Source of the DNA: Corallincola sp.
GTDB lineage: Bacteria > Pseudomonadota > Gammaproteobacteria > Enterobacterales > Neiellaceae
Assembly (NCBI GenBank): GCA_017998495.1
Contig: JAGOCY010000020.1
Coordinates: 1 to 10,549, forward strand
Length of the DNA: 10,549 nt
Reading direction: 5' to 3'
Shown here: piece after piece, positions 1-7,046 of the stretch
How the letters are laid out: every line of letters begins with the position of its first letter
Numbering within the stretch: the first letter of the stretch is position 1
The notes under the pieces: model-generated
Database searches by the model: none
What the model was told of the DNA's origin: nothing
Seen by the model: only the letters and a program-made list of their open reading frames with translations
Position numbers and translations under genes: made by a program

Positions 1-525
1 CTGACGCTGCAGCTGTGGATCACTGCCTGGCTCCGGGATTGCCATCAAACCACGTAGCTGCAAGCCGGGCAGGGCGCGTACGGCCGCCACCAGGGCCGGT
101 AACTCAGCGACGCTGACCCCGGCCTTTTGTGGCTCGTCGCTGATGTTGACCTGAATGCATACCTGCAGTGGCCCCCGGTTGCGTGGCCGCTGCTGGCTCA
201 AGCGCTCGGCGATCTTGAGCCGGTCGAGGCTCTGCACCCAGTCGAAATGTTCAGCCACCAGTCGGCTTTTGTTCGACTGCAGCGGGCCGATGAAATGCCA
301 GGTCAGCCCCAGATCGGCCAGCAGCTGGATCTTGTCGATCGCCTCCTGCACATAGCTTTCGCCAAACTGGCGCTGACCGGCGGCCGCTGCCTCACGGATG
401 GCGTCAGCGGATTTGGTTTTGCTGACCGCCAAAAGTGTGATCTCGGCTGCATCCCGGTGCGCGGCAAGTGCGGCCAATGTCAAACGGCGTTGGCAACCTT
501 GCAGCCGTGCGGCAACTTCCGTCAT
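1..525 (-). CDS. yggS: YggS/PLPBP family PLP-binding protein, partial (C-terminus beyond window)
   Basis: Cytosolic PLP-binding protein of the YggS/PROSC (UPF0001) family, thought to handle PLP homeostasis; no enzymatic reaction is firmly assigned to it. The minus frame is open from the ATG at 525 to the window edge, giving 175 residues of the usual ~230. Visible features are the PLP lysine in AVSKTK (K36), FGESYVQEA (54-62), the family signature WHFIGPLQSNK (76-86), VNISDEPQKAG (126-136) and LRGLMAIPEP (157-166). The last ~55 residues, which include the phosphate-binding part of the barrel, lie outside. An AGGG at 531-534 can serve as ribosome site. It is divergent from pilT with only 37 bases between the start codons, so the two promoters must overlap or run into the opposite gene. 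The yggS-pilT pairing is seen in Pseudomonas and, as yggS-yggR, in E. coli. Only the truncation is uncertain. Confidence 0.95.
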   Translation of the reverse strand, partial: MTEVAARLQGCQRRLTLAALAAHRDAAEITLLAVSKTKSADAIREAAAAGQRQFGESYVQEAIDKIQLLADLGLTWHFIGPLQSNKSRLVAEHFDWVQSLDRLKIAERLSQQRPRNRGPLQVCIQVNISDEPQKAGVSVAELPALVAAVRALPGLQLRGLMAIPEPGSDPQLQRQ

Positions 526-530
526 AGAAT
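525..530 (+). promoter_or_regulatory. Possible -10 element for pilT
   Basis: TAGAAT matches the sigma-70 -10 consensus at 5 of 6 positions and lies 32 bases before the pilT start. No good -35 is present at 16-18 bases; TTGCAG at 499-504 is 20 bases away. It overlaps the yggS start codon, so transcription of the two genes would interfere. Weak call. Confidence 0.25.
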
Positions 531-562
531 CCCTGATTACTGTTGGCCCTGGAGTTAGACCG

Positions 563-1597
<1,035 letters not shown>

Positions 1598-1614
1598 CTC
1601 AAGGAAGTGGTGTT

Positions 1615-2754
1615 ATGGAACCCAAGCAGATCCTGCACAAACTGTTGTCGCTGATGGTGGGCCGCGATGCCTCCGACCTGTTCATCACCGTTGGCTTTCC
1701 ACCGAGTGTGAAGGTGGATGGCGAGATCGTACCGATCATGGAATCGCCACTGTCGCGTGAACAGTCGCTGGCGATTGTTGAAGCCTCGATGAATGTCGAG
1801 CAGCACCAGAAGTTTCACAGCGGTCGCGAGGCTAACTTCGCTATTGCCGTGACTGATCTCGGCCGCTTCCGTATTTCGGCGTTCTGGCAGCGTGACAGCG
1901 CCGGGCTGGTGGCCCGTCGTATCCAAACCGAGATCCCGGAAGTTGAGGCGCTGGGGCTGCCGCCGATCCTCAAAGACATCGTCATGTCCAAGCGCGGCCT
2001 GTTTCTGTTTGTTGGTGCTACTGGTACCGGTAAGTCGACCTCAATGGCGTCGCTGCTGGGCTACCGTAACCGCAACTCACGCGGCCACATCCTGTCGATC
2101 GAGGACCCGATCGAGTTCGTGCACAAACATGCCAAAAGCGTGGTCACTCAGCGCGAGGTGGGCATCGATACCGATAGCTTCGACAATGCGCTCAAGAGCG
2201 CCCTGCGTCAGGCGCCGGACGTGATCATGATCGGTGAGATCCGGTCGATGGAGACCATGGAATACGCCATCACCTTCTCCGAAACCGGCCACCTGTGTAT
2301 GGCCACCCTGCACGCCAACAACGCCAACCAAGCGCTGGACCGCATCATGCACCTGGTGCCGCCGGAGAAGAAAAGCCAGCTGCTGTTCGACCTGTCATTC
2401 AACCTGCGCGCCATTGTCGCCCAGCAGTTGGTACCACGGCGTGATGGCAATGGCCGGCGGGCGGCCATTGAGGTGATGATCAATACGCCGATGGTGGCTG
2501 AGCACATTCGTCGTAACGAGATGCACCTGATCAAGGAGACCATGGCCAAGTCGCGTGAGCAGGGGATGCAGACCTTCGACCAGGCGCTGTTCGACCTCTA
2601 CCAGGCGGGTGAAGTCAGCTATGCCGATGCCATCCACTATGCCGATTCGCCCAACGATCTGCGCTTGATGATCAAGCTTAAGGGCGATGATCCAACAGGG
2701 GCCAGCGGCTTCCTCGACAACGTGACTGTGGATCTGGACGGCGATCGCCGCTAG
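1615..2754 (+). CDS. pilU: PilT-dependent retraction ATPase PilU
   Basis: Second PilT-family ATPase, which assists PilT in forceful pilus retraction at the inner-membrane motor. It has 379 residues, close to the ~382 of Pseudomonas PilU. Walker A GATGTGKS (134-141, K140), EDPIEF (163-168), Walker B PDVIMIGE with E208, and a His box with H226 and H233 are all present. It differs from PilT by lacking the AIRNLIRE motif and by an acidic C-terminal extension (about 345-379), which is typical of PilU. The start at 1615 has AAGGAAG at 1601-1607, and MEPKQILHKLL matches the family N-terminus; a longer open frame upstream overlaps pilT and is not needed. The gene is co-transcribed with pilT and is followed by a hairpin at 2782-2809. 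Confidence 0.97.
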   Translation: MEPKQILHKLLSLMVGRDASDLFITVGFPPSVKVDGEIVPIMESPLSREQSLAIVEASMNVEQHQKFHSGREANFAIAVTDLGRFRISAFWQRDSAGLVARRIQTEIPEVEALGLPPILKDIVMSKRGLFLFVGATGTGKSTSMASLLGYRNRNSRGHILSIEDPIEFVHKHAKSVVTQREVGIDTDSFDNALKSALRQAPDVIMIGEIRSMETMEYAITFSETGHLCMATLHANNANQALDRIMHLVPPEKKSQLLFDLSFNLRAIVAQQLVPRRDGNGRRAAIEVMINTPMVAEHIRRNEMHLIKETMAKSREQGMQTFDQALFDLYQAGEVSYADAIHYADSPNDLRLMIKLKGDDPTGASGFLDNVTVDLDGDRR

Positions 2755-2781
2755 GGCTGAGCTTTTCTGCCGTCCATAACG

Positions 2782-2809
2782 ACAAAGACCGCCAACCGGC
2801 GGTCTTTGT
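2782..2809. terminator. Hairpin terminator after pilU, possibly bidirectional
   Basis: A perfect 12-bp stem, ACAAAGACCGCC with GGCGGTCTTTGT, closes a 4-base loop (AACC) 27 bases after the pilU stop. The stem ends in CTTTGT rather than a long T-run, so intrinsic termination may be modest. The other side lies 15 bases past the end of the minus-strand Sel1 gene, so one element can serve both convergent units. Confidence 0.75.
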
Positions 2810-2824
2810 GTATTGACTCAGCAG

Positions 2825-3122
2825 TCAGCCCTTGGCGCGTTCCAGCATCTTTTGGGCGCGCTCAGAACCGGCGGCAGCGGCTTTTTCATTCATAAAGCGC
2901 GGTGGCGGCGGCCACGTCCTGCTTGACGCAGTTGCCCACCAGATGCATGCCTGCCAGCTGGTTCATGGCGCCAACGTCGCCAGCGCTGATGGCGCTGTTG
3001 AGGGTTTGCACGGCGCCGTCGCAATCGCCCTGCATCAAGGCGCGGCGGACCTGAGTGAGATCGGCGGCTTGGGTAGCCACGGGCAGGATCAAAGTGGCAA
3101 GGACAATCGCAGGCAGTTTCAT
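2825..3122 (-). pseudogene. Exported Sel1-repeat protein, frameshifted near the C-terminus
   Basis: Small exported protein of unknown function. The first frame starts at the ATG at 3122 (CTCC/GGAG ribosome site at 3130-3133) and stops at 2886 after 78 residues. It has a lysine-containing N-terminus, a hydrophobic stretch and a likely signal peptidase site near A19/A20, so the product should be periplasmic. Cysteines 34 and 65 could form a disulfide. Residues about 47-78 begin a Sel1-like repeat (GAMNQLAGMHLVG, AAATALYE). The repeat continues in the next frame as EKAAAAGSERAQKMLERAKG and stops at 2825. The break coincides with a tandem TGAATGAA (plus TTCATTCA, 2885-2892). Removing one TGAA restores a continuous 97-residue protein reading LYEKAAAAGS, the usual Sel1 pattern. 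Whether the 78-residue form is stable is unknown. The gene has its own likely promoter and is separate from ruvX. Confidence 0.75.
2885..2892 (-). repeat. 4-bp tandem duplication causing the frameshift
   Basis: TTCATTCA on the plus strand (TGAATGAA in gene sense) is two exact copies of a 4-mer at the junction between the two reading frames. Deleting one copy rejoins the Sel1 repeat in frame. Such an event fits replication slippage. Confidence 0.8.
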
Positions 3123-3173
3123 CAGATGGCTCCAGCACTACAACAGGTCGGATCTCTCCGGGTGAAGGCGGGC

Positions 3174-3202
3174 AGCCTAGCCATTAGTGTGACTTTGGTC
3201 AA
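3174..3202 (-). promoter_or_regulatory. Likely sigma-70 promoter of the Sel1-repeat gene
   Basis: On the minus strand TTGACC (3197-3202, 5 of 6 to consensus) is followed by exactly 17 bases and TAGGCT (3174-3179, 3 of 6). It sits in the 98-base gap between ruvX and the Sel1 gene, about 50 bases before the start codon, and suggests independent transcription of that gene. Confidence 0.45.
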
Positions 3203-3220
3203 ATTTTTGCCAGCTGTTGT

Positions 3221-3667
3221 TTAAGCGCTGGAGCCGCTGCGCTCAAACCAGCTCTCCAGGATCAGCACTGCCGACTGACTGTCTACTTTGCCTTTGTTGA
3301 GGGCGCGGTAGCCGCCGCGCTCAAACAGTTGCTCGCGGGCGCTGGCGGTGGTTAGCCGCTCATCGCTGAAGCTGACCGGCAGCCCCAGCCGGCCATGCAG
3401 GCGATTGCCAAACTTGCGGGCCATGGCGGTCAGCGGTTGCTCGCTGCCATCCATGTTGAGCGGCAGGCCGACCACCAGTAGATCCGGCTGCCATTCGCGC
3501 ACCAGGGCTTCTAATTTGCTCCAGTCCGGTTGGCCATCGCGGGCGGGCAGGGCGGCCAGTGGCGAGGCGGTCGCGGTGATCTCCTGGCCGACCGCGATAC
3601 CGATGCTTTTGGTGCCGAAATCAAAGGCCAACAGGGTGCGTTGACCCGCTGCCCGGCTAGGGCGCAT
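3221..3667 (-). CDS. ruvX: RuvX/YqgF, RNase H-fold Holliday junction resolvase-like protein
   Basis: RNase H-fold protein of the YqgF family; in E. coli it is essential and linked to processing of the 5' end of pre-16S rRNA, and it is also annotated as a putative Holliday-junction resolvase. It has 148 residues against 138 in E. coli, the extra length being an N-terminal lead of basic residues. Family motifs are intact: [13 protein letters not shown] (15-27, D16), [10 protein letters not shown] (66-75), DERLTTASA (102-110, E103) and [12 protein letters not shown] (127-138, D129), so the acidic catalytic set is complete. Its ATG shares a base with the yqgE stop codon (TGATG), which points to translational coupling. 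yqgE-ruvX pairing is widespread in gammaproteobacteria. No clear terminator follows it. Confidence 0.96.
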   Translation of the reverse strand: MRPSRAAGQRTLLAFDFGTKSIGIAVGQEITATASPLAALPARDGQPDWSKLEALVREWQPDLLVVGLPLNMDGSEQPLTAMARKFGNRLHGRLGLPVSFSDERLTTASAREQLFERGGYRALNKGKVDSQSAVLILESWFERSGSSA

Positions 3668-4230
3668 CAGGCGTGGCCTGCTTCGGGAGCGATGCTCCAG
3701 ATGTCGATGCCAAGGCGGCCTGCCGCCTTTTGCCAGCGCTCGCTGATCGGCACGTCAAACAGCAATGCCGGATCGGCCGGGATGGTGATCCAGCTGTTGT
3801 TGGCCAACTCCTCCTCAAGCTGACCGGCACTCCAGCCGGCGTAGCCAAGGGTGACCAGAAACTTGTCGGGCGCGTCGTTGCGGGCCAGGGTCTGCAGAAT
3901 GTCGCGGCTGGTGGTTACCGTCAGGTTGTCAGCCAGATGCACGCTGCTGGCGAAGTCGCGGTTGCCACTGTGGATCACGAAGCCGCGCTCGGGGCTGACC
4001 GGGCCGCCGGTGAAGACCGGCCGTTCACGCAATTGGCGCGGCAGACTCTCCACGTCCACCTGCTCCACCTGATGCAACAACTCGCCGAGGTTGATCGGCG
4101 AGGGCTGGTTGATCACCAGGCCAAAGGCACCCTTGTCATTGTGGTCGCAGATATAGGTAAGGCTGCGCGAGAAATAGGGGTCGCGCAGCGTCGGCATGGC
4201 AATCAGCAGGTGGTTTTGCAAACTCTCCAT
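3667..4230 (-). CDS. yqgE: YqgE/AlgH family protein (UPF0301)
   Basis: Cytosolic protein of the YqgE/AlgH (UPF0301) family, named algH in Pseudomonas after its link to alginate regulation; the biochemical role is not established. It has 187 residues, a normal family length. Conserved blocks are HLLIAMP (7-13), [10 protein letters not shown] (34-43), GGPV (75-78), RGFVIH (82-87), [12 protein letters not shown] (128-139) and NSWI (145-148). The start at 4230 has AAAGG at 4236-4240 five bases upstream. It lies 65 bases after gshB and overlaps ruvX by one base. In P. aeruginosa I recall a tonB gene between algH and gshB; there is none here. An extended -10 promoter may lie in the 65-base gap. Confidence 0.95.
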   Translation of the reverse strand: MESLQNHLLIAMPTLRDPYFSRSLTYICDHNDKGAFGLVINQPSPINLGELLHQVEQVDVESLPRQLRERPVFTGGPVSPERGFVIHSGNRDFASSVHLADNLTVTTSRDILQTLARNDAPDKFLVTLGYAGWSAGQLEEELANNSWITIPADPALLFDVPISERWQKAAGRLGIDIWSIAPEAGHA

Positions 4231-4260
4231 GGCAGCCTTTCACAGCTTGGCAATGCGCTG

Positions 4261-4269
4261 ATTATGGCA
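4261..4269 (-). promoter_or_regulatory. Possible extended -10 promoter for yqgE-ruvX
   Basis: On the minus strand TGC-CATAAT (-10 at 4261-4266, 5 of 6 to consensus, with the TG of an extended -10) lies 30 bases before the yqgE start codon. No good -35 is present. It could let yqgE-ruvX be transcribed apart from rsmE-gshB. Confidence 0.35.
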
Positions 4270-4295
4270 GCTCGCCGCCGCTGGCAGAAGGGCAC

Positions 4296-5249
4296 TCAGC
4301 CCTTGCCCAGGCGGCTGGCGATCACATCCAGCAGCATGCCAGCGATATCGACCGGATAGACTGCCTCAATCTCGCGGATGCAGGTGGGGCTGGTGACGTT
4401 GATTTCGGTCAGATGTTCACCAATTACATCCAGGCCAACAAACAGCAGCCCGCGCTCGCGCAGGGCCGGCCCGACAGCAGCAGCGATACGCCGGTCACTG
4501 TCACTCAGCGGCTGAGGCTGGCCACGGCCGCCCGCGGCGATGTTACCGCGGGTTTCACCCTGCGACGGGATGCGTGCCAGACACCAGGGCACCGGCTCGC
4601 CATTGACCATCAGGATGCGCTTGTCGCCATCGGTGATCGCTGGCAGGTAGCGTTGGGCCATGGCGTAGCGGCTGCCGTGAGCGGTCAGGGTTTCGATGAT
4701 CACCGACAGGTTGGGATCACCGGCCTTGACCCGAAAGATCGAGGCGCCGCCCATGCCATCGAGCGGCTTGAGAATGATGTCGCCGTGCTCGGCATAAAAG
4801 GCGCGGATCTGCTCGGCGCGGCGGCTGACAATGGTGGGCGGGGTCAGCTCCGGGAACCAGGCGGTGAACAGCTTCTCGTTGCAGTCGCGCAGGCTTTGGG
4901 CCTTGTTGACCACCAGCAGTCCTTCGGCCTCGGCGCGCTCAAAGATCTGGGTGGCGTAGATGAATTCGTTGTCGACCGGCGGATCTTTGCGCATCAGCAG
5001 GGTGTCGAGTTCGGCCAGAGGCCGCTCAATGGCCTCACCCAGCTGGAAATAGTCCTGCTTGCGGTCGACCACGGTCAGTGGCCGCATGCGGCCCATGGCT
5101 CGCCCTTGTACCAGCGACAGGTCGGCCATCTCCAGGTACCACAGCTGCCAGCCACGCTTCTGGGCGGCCAGCAGCATGGCGAAGCTCGAATCTTTATAGG
5201 TTTTGATAGTGGCAATGGGGTCCATCACCATACCGAGTTGAATGGTCAT
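4296..5249 (-). CDS. gshB: Glutathione synthetase
   Basis: ATP-grasp enzyme that joins gamma-glutamylcysteine and glycine, with ATP, to make glutathione in the cytosol (second step of the pathway). It has 317 residues, against ~316 in E. coli. Visible blocks are MRKDPPVDNEFIYAT (86-100), SLRDCNEKLF (119-128), the ATP-grasp loop KPLDGMGG (161-168), DGDKRIL (207-213), ARIPSQGETRGN (225-236) with AAGGRG (238-243), GLDVIG (272-277) and TEINVTSPTC (281-290). The usual NKPQSLRD reads NKAQSLRD here (A117), which is probably tolerated. I chose the ATG at 5249 over the GTG at 5252 because AAGGAG at 5255-5260 is five bases from the ATG but only two from the GTG. It starts 23 bases after rsmE in the same operon, an old gammaproteobacterial pairing. 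Confidence 0.97.
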   Translation of the reverse strand: MTIQLGMVMDPIATIKTYKDSSFAMLLAAQKRGWQLWYLEMADLSLVQGRAMGRMRPLTVVDRKQDYFQLGEAIERPLAELDTLLMRKDPPVDNEFIYATQIFERAEAEGLLVVNKAQSLRDCNEKLFTAWFPELTPPTIVSRRAEQIRAFYAEHGDIILKPLDGMGGASIFRVKAGDPNLSVIIETLTAHGSRYAMAQRYLPAITDGDKRILMVNGEPVPWCLARIPSQGETRGNIAAGGRGQPQPLSDSDRRIAAAVGPALRERGLLFVGLDVIGEHLTEINVTSPTCIREIEAVYPVDIAGMLLDVIASRLGKG

Positions 5250-5272
5250 CACAGCTCCTTGATCGTTATGGT

Positions 5273-5998
5273 TCAGGCTAGATCGCCAAAGCGCGCCTGC
5301 AGCGCCGCCATGCAGGCCCAGGCTGCTGTTTCAGTACGCAGGATGCGCGGGCCAAAGCGTAGCGGGCTGAAGCCGGCAGCAATGGCCGCAGCCACTTCAG
5401 CGTCGCTCAAACCGCCCTCGGGGCCGACCAGCAGGGTGGTTTCGGTCAAGCCAGGCAAGGCGTTGAGTGATTGACCCGCCTGCGGGTCCAGCACCAGGCC
5501 GTGGCCGCTATGGCTGGCCAGCAGCCGGGGCAGAGCGATGGGCGCCATCACCTGTGGTACGCGGTTACGGCCGCTCTGCTCGCAGGCGCTGATCGCCACC
5601 CGCTGCCAGTGGGCCAGTTTCTTGTCCCAGCGTTCGTCGGAGAGCTTCACGCCACAGCGCTCGGTCAATACCGGGGTGATGGTGGTAGCGCCGAGTTCCA
5701 CCGACTTCATGATGGTCAGATCCATCTTGTCGCCACGGGCGATGCCCTGCGCCAGATGGAGCTTGAGCGGTGATTCGCACGATGCCAGCTGGCCGGTACC
5801 GACCCGGGCGCGAGCCTGCTTGCGATCGCAGTCTTCAAGCACTGCGGCAAACGTCTGATCGCTGCCGTCAAAGAGTTCAATGGCAGCGCCATTACTCAGG
5901 CGCAGCACCCGCAGCAGGTGAGCGCTGGCGGCGTCATCGAGGTCGATAAGCGCGCCACTTACCAGCGGCTCAGGATGAAAAACACGAATGGTGCGCAT
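5273..5998 (-). CDS. rsmE: 16S rRNA (uracil-1498-N3)-methyltransferase RsmE
   Basis: SPOUT-class SAM-dependent methyltransferase that makes m3U1498 in 16S rRNA of the small subunit. It has 241 residues against 243 in E. coli. An N-terminal PUA-like RNA-binding domain (about 1-70) is followed by the knotted methyltransferase domain, with ARGDKMDLTIMKSVELGA (87-104), the SAM-binding LLVGPEGGLS (189-198) and GPRILRTETA (216-225), all intact. The start MRTIRVFHPE fits the family, but the bases just upstream hold no good Shine-Dalgarno sequence, so translation may be modest. It is the first gene of the rsmE-gshB-yqgE-ruvX run. It uses SAM, the product of nearby metK, although a joint regulatory link is only a guess. 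Confidence 0.96.
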   Translation of the reverse strand: MRTIRVFHPEPLVSGALIDLDDAASAHLLRVLRLSNGAAIELFDGSDQTFAAVLEDCDRKQARARVGTGQLASCESPLKLHLAQGIARGDKMDLTIMKSVELGATTITPVLTERCGVKLSDERWDKKLAHWQRVAISACEQSGRNRVPQVMAPIALPRLLASHSGHGLVLDPQAGQSLNALPGLTETTLLVGPEGGLSDAEVAAAIAAGFSPLRFGPRILRTETAAWACMAALQARFGDLA

Positions 5999-6028
5999 GA
6001 TGTTGGCGTCAGGGTGGTCGGGGAGTTG

Positions 6029-6057
6029 ATTGTGCCCGCTTGGTTTCAGGCTGGCTA
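6029..6057 (-). promoter_or_regulatory. Candidate promoter for the rsmE operon
   Basis: On the minus strand TAGCCA (6052-6057) and CACAAT (6029-6034) are spaced 17 bases apart, each matching 4 of 6 consensus bases, about 31 bases before the rsmE start. This is the best candidate in the 182-base gap on this strand but is not strong. Confidence 0.3.
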
Positions 6058-6112
6058 CCGTTGGCTGGGAAGGGCGCGGATCAGGGCGTGGGTGATTTTT
6101 GCACTTACTGGA

Positions 6113-6141
6113 TTGATAACGGTTCGCATTGCGTTTATTCT
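6113..6141 (+). promoter_or_regulatory. Likely sigma-70 promoter of bfd
   Basis: TTGATA (6113-6118, 5 of 6) is followed by 17 bases and TATTCT (6136-6141, 4 of 6), 39 bases before the bfd start codon. The Fur-like site lies in the spacer. Confidence 0.5.
6115..6133 (+). promoter_or_regulatory. Fur-box-like operator at bfd
   Basis: GATAACGGTTCGCATTGCG matches the classic 19-bp Fur consensus (GATAATGATAATCATTATC) at 11 of 19 positions, best in the left half and the central CATT. It fills the -35/-10 spacer of the likely bfd promoter, where bound Fur-Fe would block RNA polymerase. In P. aeruginosa bfd is known to rise under iron starvation, which fits. The right half is degenerate, so this is a moderate call. 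Confidence 0.4.
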
Positions 6142-6180
6142 TTGGCTCGAAGCTGCGGGGTGCAGCGCTCGGGAGCCGCC

Positions 6181-6375
6181 ATGATCGTCTGTGTCTGTCG
6201 CCGCATATCTGATCGCCAGATCCGTGCCGCCGCCGAAAACGGCGCCACCACGCTGGCGGATCTGGAGCAGATCGGTGTTGCCCTGCAATGTGGCAAATGC
6301 GCCGAGATGGCGCAGCAGATCATCAACGACACTAACGCCGCGCTGATGGCCGAGCTCTACTACCCCGCTGCCTGA
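6181..6375 (+). CDS. bfd: Bacterioferritin-associated ferredoxin
   Basis: Small [2Fe-2S] ferredoxin that docks on bacterioferritin and passes electrons through its haem to reduce stored Fe(III), releasing iron to the cytosol. It has 64 residues, the same as E. coli Bfd and shorter than the 73 of P. aeruginosa. All four cluster ligands are present in the family arrangement: C4 and C6 (CVC) and C37 and C40 (QCGKC). GGGAG at 6171-6175 is five bases before the ATG. At the N-terminus, residues 2 and 5 are I and V, where both E. coli and P. aeruginosa have Y and L (MYVCLC); those residues contact the ferritin. bfr, its partner, follows 127 bases downstream with a promoter of its own. Expression is probably Fur-controlled. 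Confidence 0.95.
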   Translation: MIVCVCRRISDRQIRAAAENGATTLADLEQIGVALQCGKCAEMAQQIINDTNAALMAELYYPAA

Positions 6376-6417
6376 CCACTAACCCCACTTTTTTACCCCG
6401 TTTTTTCGGCGGGGAGC

Positions 6418-6445
6418 TTGAACCTGTGCCTGCGCCGCTTAGTAT
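6418..6445 (+). promoter_or_regulatory. Candidate promoter of bfr
   Basis: TTGAAC (6418-6423, 4 of 6) and TAGTAT (6440-6445, 4 of 6) with a 16-base spacer, 57 bases before the bfr start. Because storage is needed in plenty and release in starvation, separate promoters for bfd and bfr make biological sense. Confidence 0.35.
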
Positions 6446-6480
6446 CAAGGACTGATATCCACAGGTACGGCTGATGCCGT
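6422..6480 (+). repeat. Nested inverted repeats in the bfd-bfr gap
   Basis: ACCTGTG (6422-6428) pairs with CACAGGT (6460-6466). Inside it TATCA (6443-6447) pairs with TGATA (6453-6457), and immediately after comes ACGGC-TGAT-GCCGT (6467-6480). All arms are perfect. The elements overlap the bfr promoter and leader, so they could be an operator or, in read-through RNA from bfd, a folded leader. Arms are short and chance is possible. Confidence 0.35.
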
Positions 6481-6502
6481 TCCGGCCAGCGAGGGACAGA
6501 TC

Positions 6503-6988
6503 ATGCGTGGCGACAGCAAAGTTATCGAATACCTGAATAAGGCGCTCTACAACGAACTGGTAGCAATCAACCAGTACTTTCTGCATGCACGCATGCTCAA
6601 AAACTGGGGCTTTGAACGGCTGGCGGCCAAGGAGTACCACGAGTCGATCGATGAGATGAAGCATGCTGACATGCTGATCGAGCGCATCCTGTTCCTCGAC
6701 GGTCTGCCCAATTTGCAGGACCTCGGCAAGCTGCGCATCGGCGAAGATGTGCCAGAGCTGCTGCGTGCCGATCTGGCGCTGGAGATGGATGCCATTCCGT
6801 TGCTGCGCGAGGGCATTGCCTGTGCTGAAAAGGCGGCGGACTATGTCAGCCGTGATCTGATGCGACGCATCCTCGACAGCGAGGAGGAGCATGTGGATTT
6901 TCTCGAAACCCAGCTCAGCCTGATCGAATCGGTTGGCCTGCAGAACTATCTGCAATCACAGATGAAGCCGCTTGATGGCGATGATTAA
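6503..6988 (+). CDS. bfr: Bacterioferritin (BfrB-like, haem-containing)
   Basis: Subunit of the 24-mer cytosolic iron-storage ferritin with haem between subunit pairs. It has 161 residues, close to the 158 of P. aeruginosa BfrB. All diiron ferroxidase ligands are present at standard positions: E18, E51, H54, E94, E127 and H130. The haem ligand M52 is also there. L68, E81 and E85, which I recall as Bfd-docking residues of P. aeruginosa BfrB, are kept with identical numbering, so it should be the partner of the Bfd encoded just upstream. The C-terminus has a few extra acidic residues (KPLDGDD). GAGGGA at 6491-6496 is six bases before the ATG. It is convergent with metK, and a symmetric terminator lies between them. 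Confidence 0.97.
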   Translation: MRGDSKVIEYLNKALYNELVAINQYFLHARMLKNWGFERLAAKEYHESIDEMKHADMLIERILFLDGLPNLQDLGKLRIGEDVPELLRADLALEMDAIPLLREGIACAEKAADYVSRDLMRRILDSEEEHVDFLETQLSLIESVGLQNYLQSQMKPLDGDD

Positions 6989-7006
6989 GTCTTTGCTGAG
7001 ATAAAC

Positions 7007-7030
7007 AAAAGGCGCCAGATGGCGCCTTTT
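7007..7030. terminator. Symmetric bidirectional terminator between bfr and metK
   Basis: AAAAGGCGCC and GGCGCCTTTT form a perfect 10-bp stem around the loop AGAT, with T-tracts on both strands. It is 18 bases past the bfr stop and 16 bases past the metK stop, so it serves both convergent genes. Confidence 0.9.
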
Positions 7031-7046
7031 CTGTTTGCGGGTGACT

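Noticed and set aside
2832..3224. Plus-strand open frame over the Sel1 gene and ruvX gap
   Set aside because: No family resemblance and it lies antisense to a frame with a signal peptide and Sel1 repeat; a high-GC shadow.
4413..5474. Long plus-strand open frame (353 residues) across gshB and rsmE
   Set aside because: Low-complexity composition typical of antisense frames in GC-rich genes; gshB and rsmE on the other strand have full motif sets.
6396..6414. GC hairpin CCCCG/CGGGG after bfd as a terminator
   Set aside because: Only 5 bp with a 9-base loop and no T-run after it; the T-runs lie before and inside the loop. I do not call it a terminator.
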